Source: JBGCDD01 sp045105075 (lineage in GTDB: Bacteria; Pseudomonadota; Alphaproteobacteria; Rhodobacterales; Rhodobacteraceae). From it: DNA of 20,771 bases. The number at the start of each line of letters is the position of its first letter. Positions within the stretch are counted from its first letter, which is position 1. The stretch is taken from positions 1 through 20,771 of the forward strand of contig JBGCDD010000121.1 in assembly GCA_045105075.1 (NCBI GenBank), in the 5' to 3' direction. Of this stretch, positions 15,738 to 20,771 are shown piece by piece. The notes under the pieces were generated by a model that saw only the letters and a program-made list of their open reading frames with translations, made no database searches and was not told the DNA's origin. A program made the position numbers and the translations under genes.

Positions 15738-15738
15738 G
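15735..15738. promoter_or_regulatory. CATG palindrome serving as start codon for both cobK and cobL
   Basis: On the plus strand ATG at 15736-15738 starts cobL. On the minus strand ATG at 15737-15735 starts cobK. Both starts are supported by the family N-termini (MRPNLLILGG for CobK and MAEAPWLTIIGLGEDG for CobL). Each gene's ribosome binding site therefore lies inside the other's coding sequence. Confidence 0.8.
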
Positions 15739-16935
15739 GCTGAGGCTCCGTGGTTGACGATTATCGGTCTGGGCGAAGATGGCCCGGACGGGCTGAGCAG
15801 CGCAAGTCGCAACGCATTGGCGCGCGCGGAAATCGTCATGGGGGCGGCCCGCCATCTGGCCTTGTTGCCCGATCTGCAAGGGGAAACCCGCACCTGGCCA
15901 GTGCCTTTTGCCGACGGGCTGACGCAACTTGACGCCATGCGCGGACGCAACGTGGTCGTGCTGGCCTCGGGCGATCCGTTCTGGTTTGGCGCCGGCTCGG
16001 TTCTGGCGGGGCGATACCCGCGTGCGCAATGGCAGGCCTTTCCCGGGCGTTCGACGTTTCAATTGGCGGCGGCACAGTTGGGATGGGCGCTCGAGACCAC
16101 GCTTTGCCTTGGGTTGCACGCCGCCCCCTTTGCCCGCCTTCGCGCGCATCTTGTTCCCAAGGCGCGCGCCATTGTGCTGGTGCGCGACGGACCTGCGGTG
16201 GCGGATCTGGCGGCGTGGATCACCGAACAGGGCTGTGGTGCCAGCGCGCTTTGGGTGATGGAGCATCTTGGCGCGGCGTCCCAGCGGGTGCGCATGCAGC
16301 AAGCGGCAGAGTTTGATCTGAACGATGTCGAACACCCGGTCTGTGTGGCGCTTGAGATTGCCGGCGATGGTCTGGTTGTGCCCACATCCTCAGGCCGCCC
16401 GGATGCGCTGTTTCAAAATGATGGCCAGATCACCAAACGCCCGGTGCGCGCGCTGACTTTGTCGGCGCTGGCCCCGCGCGCGGGCGAGCATCTGTGGGAC
16501 ATCGGTGCTGGTTCCGGCAGCATTTCGATCGAGTGGCTGCTGTCTCACTGTGCAAATCACGCCACGGCCATCGAATCCGACCCGACCCGCGCCGACCGCC
16601 TGCGCGCCAACGCCGATGCATTGGGGGCCGACCGTTTGGTGCTGATCACCGGCCGCGCGCCCGACGCGTTGGCCGATCTGGCCCGCCCGGACGCGGTGTT
16701 CATTGGCGGCGGGCTCAGCAGCGAGATGTTGCACACTCTGTGGGCGATGCTGCCCGGTGGCACCCGTGTTGTGGCCAATGCGGTGACACTGGAAACCGAA
16801 GCGCTTTTGGCCGCGTGGCACAGCGAAAAGGGCGGCGAACTGATGCGCATTGAACTGGCGCAGGCGGCTCCGCTGGGCACGCGTCGCGGGTGGAAATCGG
16901 CCTACCCGATTGTGCAATGGAGCACGGTGATATGA
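15736..16935 (+). CDS. cobL: CobL, precorrin-6B C5,15-methyltransferase (decarboxylating)
   Basis: This 399-residue protein is the two-domain fusion of CbiE and CbiT. It methylates C5 and C15 and removes the C12 acetate carboxylate, giving precorrin-8X. The N-terminal CbiE half has GLGEDG at 11-16, SGDPFWFG at 78-85 and FPGRSTFQLAAA. The C-terminal CbiT half has the SAM motif LWDIGAGSGSIS from residue 253 and the acidic AIESDP end of strand 2. The start at 15736 was chosen over an ATG at 15652, which adds 28 residues inside antisense cobK. It ends in ATGA with cobE. Since cobK runs the other way, cobL is either read through from upstream or has a promoter within cobK; neither can be decided here. 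Confidence 0.96.
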   Translation: MAEAPWLTIIGLGEDGPDGLSSASRNALARAEIVMGAARHLALLPDLQGETRTWPVPFADGLTQLDAMRGRNVVVLASGDPFWFGAGSVLAGRYPRAQWQAFPGRSTFQLAAAQLGWALETTLCLGLHAAPFARLRAHLVPKARAIVLVRDGPAVADLAAWITEQGCGASALWVMEHLGAASQRVRMQQAAEFDLNDVEHPVCVALEIAGDGLVVPTSSGRPDALFQNDGQITKRPVRALTLSALAPRAGEHLWDIGAGSGSISIEWLLSHCANHATAIESDPTRADRLRANADALGADRLVLITGRAPDALADLARPDAVFIGGGLSSEMLHTLWAMLPGGTRVVANAVTLETEALLAAWHSEKGGELMRIELAQAAPLGTRRGWKSAYPIVQWSTVI

Positions 16936-17294
16936 CGGTCGCAGGGTTTGGATGTCGTGCCTCGGCCACCAGGGCCAGCCTTTTGTCAGCCTATCAAAAC
17001 GCCGGCGGGCAAGCCGACAGGCTGGCGGCACCGCGCGACAAATGCGCGTCCCCGGCGCTGGTTGCTTTGGCGCGCGCATTGGGGCTGCCGCTGGTGGCGA
17101 TTGATGACACAGCCATGCAAGCGGCGCAAACCCTCAGCCAATCGCCCGCCAGCGTTGCGGCGCGCGCCACCGGCAGTGTCGCCGAGGCCTGCGCCCTTGT
17201 CGCAGCGGGGCCCGGCGCGCAATTGCTGGCCCCACGTGCTATTTCCGATGATCGCCGCGCCACCTGTGCGCTTGCCCAAGGAGCCCCCTCATGA
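16932..17294 (+). CDS. cobE: CobE (CbiG C-terminal domain homologue)
   Basis: This 120-residue protein corresponds to the C-terminal domain of CbiG. The N-terminal GFGCRASA at 5-12 is the family signature, with a TGSVAEACAL helix around residue 80 and DDRRATCALA near the end. In the aerobic pathway CobE is needed for efficient corrin synthesis but has no assigned reaction; binding or passing on intermediates is a proposed role. The ATG at 16932 overlaps the cobL stop as ATGA. An in-frame ATG at 16890 is inside cobL and less likely. It lies between cobL and cobM, a common arrangement. Confidence 0.88.
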   Translation: MTVAGFGCRASATRASLLSAYQNAGGQADRLAAPRDKCASPALVALARALGLPLVAIDDTAMQAAQTLSQSPASVAARATGSVAEACALVAAGPGAQLLAPRAISDDRRATCALAQGAPS

Positions 17295-18064
17295 CCGTTC
17301 ACTTCATTGGCGCCGGTCCCGGCGCGCCCGATTTGCTGACCCTGCGCGGGCGCGATCTGATTGCCGCGTGCCCGGTGTGTCTTTATGCGGGATCGCTGGT
17401 TCCCGAAGAGATCCTGTCGCATTGCCCGCCCGGTGCGCGGTTGGTCAACACCGCTCCTCTGGATCTGGATTCGATCATGGCTGAGATAAGCGTGGCGCAT
17501 GACGCGGGCCTTGATGTCGCGCGGCTTCATTCCGGTGATCTGTCGGTCTGGTCGGCGATGGGCGAGCAATTGCGCCGTCTGCGCGCCCTGGACATTCCGG
17601 TGTCGATCACCCCGGGTGTGCCGTCCTTTGCCGCTGCTGCGGCGGCGCTGGGCACCGAACTGACCCTGCCCAAGCTGACCCAATCGGTGGTGCTGACCCG
17701 CACACCGGGGCGTGCCAGTGCCATGCCCGAGGGCGAAAGCCTGACCAATTTTGCCGCCACCGGCGCGACCCTCGCGATCCATCTGTCGATCCACAATCTG
17801 GACCGGGTGGTCGGCGATCTTAGCCCGTTTTACGGGAGCGATTGCCCGGTTGCAGTGGTTTATCGCGCCAGCTGGCCAGACGAGGTGATCATCCGTGCCA
17901 CGCTGGGCACCATCGCCGCACAAATCCCGCCGGAAATCGCACGCACAGCGCTTATTCTGGTCGGCCCCGCACTGGCGGGCGAGGATTTCGCTGAAAGCTG
18001 TCTTTATGCCCCGGACTATGACCGCCGCTTCCGACCGGGCAGCGCGCGCGAGGTGACGGGATGA
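17291..18064 (+). CDS. cobM: CobM, precorrin-4 C11-methyltransferase
   Basis: This 257-residue class III SAM methylase methylates C11 of precorrin-4, forming precorrin-5. The loop GAGPGAPDLLT begins at residue 7, the GDP motif takes the CobM/CbiF form HSGDLSVWSAMGEQ, and TPGVPSFAAAAA follows. LYAGSLVPEE near residue 31 is also typical of this subgroup, which separates it from CobA and CobJ. An AAGGAG site (17278-17283) sits 7 bases before the ATG, which overlaps the cobE stop as ATGA. Confidence 0.95.
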   Translation: MTVHFIGAGPGAPDLLTLRGRDLIAACPVCLYAGSLVPEEILSHCPPGARLVNTAPLDLDSIMAEISVAHDAGLDVARLHSGDLSVWSAMGEQLRRLRALDIPVSITPGVPSFAAAAAALGTELTLPKLTQSVVLTRTPGRASAMPEGESLTNFAATGATLAIHLSIHNLDRVVGDLSPFYGSDCPVAVVYRASWPDEVIIRATLGTIAAQIPPEIARTALILVGPALAGEDFAESCLYAPDYDRRFRPGSAREVTG

Positions 18065-19371
18065 GCGCGCCGGGTCTGTTGGTGTCGGCGCCCAGTTCGG
18101 GCACCGGCAAAACCACCGTGATGCTGGGGTTGCTGCGCGCGTTGGCCGAAGACGGTATGGCAGTGCAGCCGTTCAAAAGCGGGCCGGATTACATCGATCC
18201 GGCCTTTCACCGCGCGGCGGCGGGGCGGGCCTCGTTCAATCTGGACAGTTGGGCGATGTCACAAACGCTGTTGGGTGCGATTTCAGCGCAGGCTGCAGGG
18301 GCCGATATCTGCATTGCCGAAGGCTCGATGGGGCTGTTTGACGGGGTCGCGTTTCCGGGCGCCACGGGCCACGGCACCAGCGCGGAAACCGCCGCGCGCA
18401 TGGGGTGGCCGGTGATTTTGGTCATCGATGTCAGTGGACAGGCGCAATCGGCGGCGGCCACCGCCTTGGGGTTCGCGCGCTACCGCGAAGATCTGAACAT
18501 CGCCGGTGTGATCCTCAACCGTGTGGCCAGCCCACGCCACGAACGCCTGACCCGGCTGGGGATGGAGCGGGCCGGTATGACCGTGCTTGGCGTGTTGCCG
18601 CGCCGCGGTGATCTGGCGCTGCCCGAACGGCATCTGGGCCTGATCCAAGCGGTCGAACATCCCGATCTTGAAGCCGCGATTGCCGGATATGCCAAATTCC
18701 TGCGCGAAAATGTAGACCTTGAGGCGATCAAAGCGGCGGCCAAAGGCGTTGATCTGCCCACCTCGGGCGCCTTGCCACGCCCCCCCGCACAGCGCATTGC
18801 CTTGGCGCGTGATGCCGCGTTTTCCTTTACCTATCCGCACTTGCTGGAAGGCTGGCGCGCGGCGGGGGCGGAAATCTTGCCATTTTCGCCGCTGGGCAAT
18901 GAGGCACCTGATGCCAGCGCCGATCTGGTCTGGTTGCCCGGTGGCTATCCCGAATTGCATGCCGGTGTGTTGGCCAATGCCGAGATCTTTCGCAAAGGGC
19001 TGCACCACCACGCGCAAACCCGGCCCATTCACGGCGAATGCGGAGGGTATATGGCGCTGGGCGAGGCGCTTATCGACAAGGAAGGCGTGCGCCATCAGAT
19101 GGCCGGGTTGCTGGGGTTGGTGACGTCTTATGAGAAACGCAAATTCCATCTGGGCTATCGTCTGGCCAAGCTGAATGCACCGATGCCGGGCTTTGAGGCG
19201 GGCGCCAGCCTGCGCGGGCACGAATTTCACTATACCACCATTCTGGAAGAGCCCGACGCGCCACTGGCCCATGTTCTGGACGCCGAGGGCACGCCAGTAC
19301 CTGAGACCGGATCGCGCAAAGGGCAGGTCACGGGCACGTTCTTTCATCTCATCGCCGAGGACGCGGCGTGA
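18061..19371 (+). CDS. cobB: CobB, hydrogenobyrinic acid a,c-diamide synthase
   Basis: This 436-residue enzyme amidates the a and c side chains of hydrogenobyrinic acid with glutamine and ATP; the product is the substrate of the CobNST chelatase. The N-terminal ATP-binding domain has the P-loop SAPSSGTGKTT at 9-19 and FKSGPDYIDP soon after. The C-terminal glutaminase domain has LPGGYPELHA, the nucleophile Cys327 in HGECGGYM, and RGHEFHYT containing the paired His region. In an aerobic pathway the substrate is metal-free hydrogenobyrinic acid and not cobyrinic acid as for CbiA, which agrees with cobN in the same operon. The start overlaps the cobM stop as ATGA. Confidence 0.95.
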   Translation: MSAPGLLVSAPSSGTGKTTVMLGLLRALAEDGMAVQPFKSGPDYIDPAFHRAAAGRASFNLDSWAMSQTLLGAISAQAAGADICIAEGSMGLFDGVAFPGATGHGTSAETAARMGWPVILVIDVSGQAQSAAATALGFARYREDLNIAGVILNRVASPRHERLTRLGMERAGMTVLGVLPRRGDLALPERHLGLIQAVEHPDLEAAIAGYAKFLRENVDLEAIKAAAKGVDLPTSGALPRPPAQRIALARDAAFSFTYPHLLEGWRAAGAEILPFSPLGNEAPDASADLVWLPGGYPELHAGVLANAEIFRKGLHHHAQTRPIHGECGGYMALGEALIDKEGVRHQMAGLLGLVTSYEKRKFHLGYRLAKLNAPMPGFEAGASLRGHEFHYTTILEEPDAPLAHVLDAEGTPVPETGSRKGQVTGTFFHLIAEDAA

Positions 19372-20087
19372 GCGGATTTGTCAGCTTTGTCGGCTCGGGG
19401 CCGGGTGATCCCGAGCTGCTGACTGTTAAAGCCGTGGACCGGCTGAAACGCGCCGATGCCGTGCTGTTTGATGATCTGTCGTCGGGTCCGATCCTGACCC
19501 ATGCGGCGGCCGGCGCCGATCTGGTGGGGGTGGGCAAGCGTGCCGGGCGGCCGTCGCCCAAGCAAAACCATGTCAGCCGGTTGCTGGTCGAATACGCGCA
19601 AACCGGGGCGCGTGTGGTGCGGCTCAAAAGCGGAGATGGCGGGATTTTTGGCCGTCTTGAAGAAGAACTGATCGCCTTGCGCGCGGCCAATATCGACTAT
19701 GAGATCATCCCCGGTGTGCCCTCGGCCTGTGCGGCGGCGGCCGCCGCTGGGCTGCCGCTGACCCGCCGATTGACCGCGCGGCGCGTGCAATTTGTCACCG
19801 GGCATGACGTGGATGGGCAATTGCCCGGTGATCTGGATCTGGCGGCACTGGCCGACCCAAACGCGATGACTGTTGTGTTCATGGGCAAGCGCACCTTTCC
19901 AGCGCTGGCCGCCACGTTGATCGCGCGGGGTTTGCCCGCCGACACGCCCGCCTTATTGGCCCAAGCGGTCAGCACGCCCGAACAATCGCTCAGCCGACAC
20001 ACCGTCGCGGCTTTGGCCGATCAGCTGGCCAAAGAACGCTCGGCCAACCCCGCTTTGATCCTTTACGGACCCTTGGCCGACACATGA
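19368..20087 (+). CDS. cobA: CobA, uroporphyrinogen-III C-methyltransferase (SUMT), GTG start
   Basis: This 239-residue methylase adds methyls at C2 and C7 of uroporphyrinogen III to make precorrin-2, the entry to cobalamin and siroheme. GSGPGDPELL at 9-18 and GKRAGRPSPKQ are clear SUMT signatures. The usual GGDPFxFGRGGEE motif is changed to SGDGGIFGRLEEE at 88-100, so Pro after Asp90 and the following glycine pair are missing. This may reflect a subfamily of cob-operon CobA in related bacteria. The start codon is GTG, giving a GTGA overlap with the cobB stop, the only non-ATG start supported here; a GAGGA site lies at 19357-19361. No uroporphyrinogen synthase or siroheme domain is fused. Confidence 0.93.
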   Translation: MSGFVSFVGSGPGDPELLTVKAVDRLKRADAVLFDDLSSGPILTHAAAGADLVGVGKRAGRPSPKQNHVSRLLVEYAQTGARVVRLKSGDGGIFGRLEEELIALRAANIDYEIIPGVPSACAAAAAAGLPLTRRLTARRVQFVTGHDVDGQLPGDLDLAALADPNAMTVVFMGKRTFPALAATLIARGLPADTPALLAQAVSTPEQSLSRHTVAALADQLAKERSANPALILYGPLADT

Positions 20088-20771
20088 AAGAGCTGTTTTT
20101 GATCGGTATTGGCACCGGCAATCCAGACCATCTGACCTTTGAAGCCGCCGAAACACTGCGGCGCGCCGATCTGATCCTGATCCCGCGCAAAGGCGATCAG
20201 AAGTCGGATCTGGCCGATCTGCGCCATCAGATCTGTGCGCGGGTGCTGGGCGAACAGACCTCGCGGATCGTCGAATTCGATTTGCCGGTGCGCGATGTCA
20301 CGGGCGATTATCATCAGGGCGTCGAAGACTGGCACGACCGGATTGCGCTGGCCTGGCAGGCGGCAAGCGGGCAGGGGCAAAAAGTGGCGCTGTTGATCTG
20401 GGGCGATCCGTCGCTTTATGACAGTTCGTTGCGCATTGCCGCGCGGTTGCCGGATGCGCCCAAAATCACCGTGGTGGCGGGCATCACATCGCTGCAAATG
20501 CTGGCCGCGGCCCATGCCATCGCGATCAACACGGTGGGCGATCCGTTTTTGGTCACCACCGGGCGGCAGCTGCGCGATCATGGCTGGCCTGCGGGTGTCG
20601 ATACGATTGCGGTGATGCTGGATGGCGGATGCGCGTTTCAGACGCTCGACCCGGAAAGCTACGACATCTGGTGGGGCGCTTATCTGGGAATGCCGGAACA
20701 AATCCTGGCGCAGGGACGGTTGCGGGACGTGAGCGACGACATCATTGCCCGCCGTGCCAGCGCCCGTGCCG
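20084..20771 (+). CDS. cobF: CobF, precorrin-6A synthase (deacetylating), 3' partial
   Basis: The first 229 residues are present and the frame is still open at the right edge; family members are about 250 residues, so only a short tail is missing. CobF methylates C1 of precorrin-5 and releases the extruded carbon as acetate, giving precorrin-6A. GIGTGNPDHLT from residue 8 is the CobF form of the substrate loop, with LIWGDPSLYDSSLRI around 104-118 as the SAM motif and DIWWGAYLGMPEQIL near the end, all diagnostic of CobF rather than other methylases. It is specific to the aerobic pathway. Its ATG overlaps the cobA stop as ATGA, so it belongs to the same operon. Confidence 0.94.
   Translation, partial: MKELFLIGIGTGNPDHLTFEAAETLRRADLILIPRKGDQKSDLADLRHQICARVLGEQTSRIVEFDLPVRDVTGDYHQGVEDWHDRIALAWQAASGQGQKVALLIWGDPSLYDSSLRIAARLPDAPKITVVAGITSLQMLAAAHAIAINTVGDPFLVTTGRQLRDHGWPAGVDTIAVMLDGGCAFQTLDPESYDIWWGAYLGMPEQILAQGRLRDVSDDIIARRASARA

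Noticed and set aside
15006..15743. Plus-strand 245-residue open frame filling the space between cobJ and cobL, collinear with the operon
   Set aside because: Its translation is His/Arg/Gln-rich without family motifs, while the minus strand encodes a full CobK with clear signatures. It is the antisense shadow of cobK.
18283..19347. Minus-strand 354-residue open frame opposite cobB
   Set aside because: Composition is typical of shadow frames, and CobB on the plus strand has intact P-loop and glutaminase motifs.

Overview
The window is GC-rich, densely coded DNA that reads as an alphaproteobacterial chromosome, most likely Rhodobacterales (Roseobacter or Rhodobacter type). This rests on codon usage, on the recognisable Rhodobacteraceae-type order of the aerobic cob genes (W-N-G-H-I-J-K-L-E-M-B-A-F with cobK inverted), and on the use of the oxygen-dependent CobG. 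No RNA genes, insertion sequences, CRISPR arrays, phage genes or attachment sites were seen.

Region 1 (2-6829, + strand) is a seven-gene catabolic operon cut by the left edge. In order it encodes a Rieske-type ring-hydroxylating dioxygenase alpha subunit (5' partial), its beta subunit, an acyl/aryl-CoA ligase, a thiolase-fold protein without the usual catalytic Cys and His, a DUF35 zinc-ribbon/OB-fold protein fused to a degenerate SDR domain, a cyclase-family (HxGTHxDxPxH) metal hydrolase, and a canonical SDR dehydrogenase. Every junction is a 4-base ATGA stop/start overlap. The parts suggest a degradation route: ring dihydroxylation, dehydrogenation, hydrolytic opening, CoA activation and carbon-carbon cleavage. 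The substrate cannot be named from the sequence. This is the part of the window most likely to hold an undescribed pathway.

Region 2 (6830-7142) is the only sizeable non-coding gap. It holds a candidate promoter, a clear cobalamin (adenosylcobalamin-family) riboswitch with a good B12 box and a closing P1 stem, and a possible hairpin that would cover the first ribosome binding site.

Region 3 (7143-20771) is the cobalamin operon under that riboswitch: a DUF1636 Cys-rich protein, cobW, cobN, cobG, cobH, cobI, cobJ, cobK (- strand), cobL, cobE, cobM, cobB, cobA and cobF (3' partial). Together these cover every known aerobic step from uroporphyrinogen III to hydrogenobyrinic acid a,c-diamide, plus the large chelatase subunit and a probable cobalt chaperone. 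The later genes (cobS, cobT, cobO, cobQ, cobC, cobD, cobP, cobU, cobV) are not here. cobK is packed in backwards: its start codon shares a CATG palindrome with the start of cobL, and its end overlaps the end of cobJ by 28 bases.
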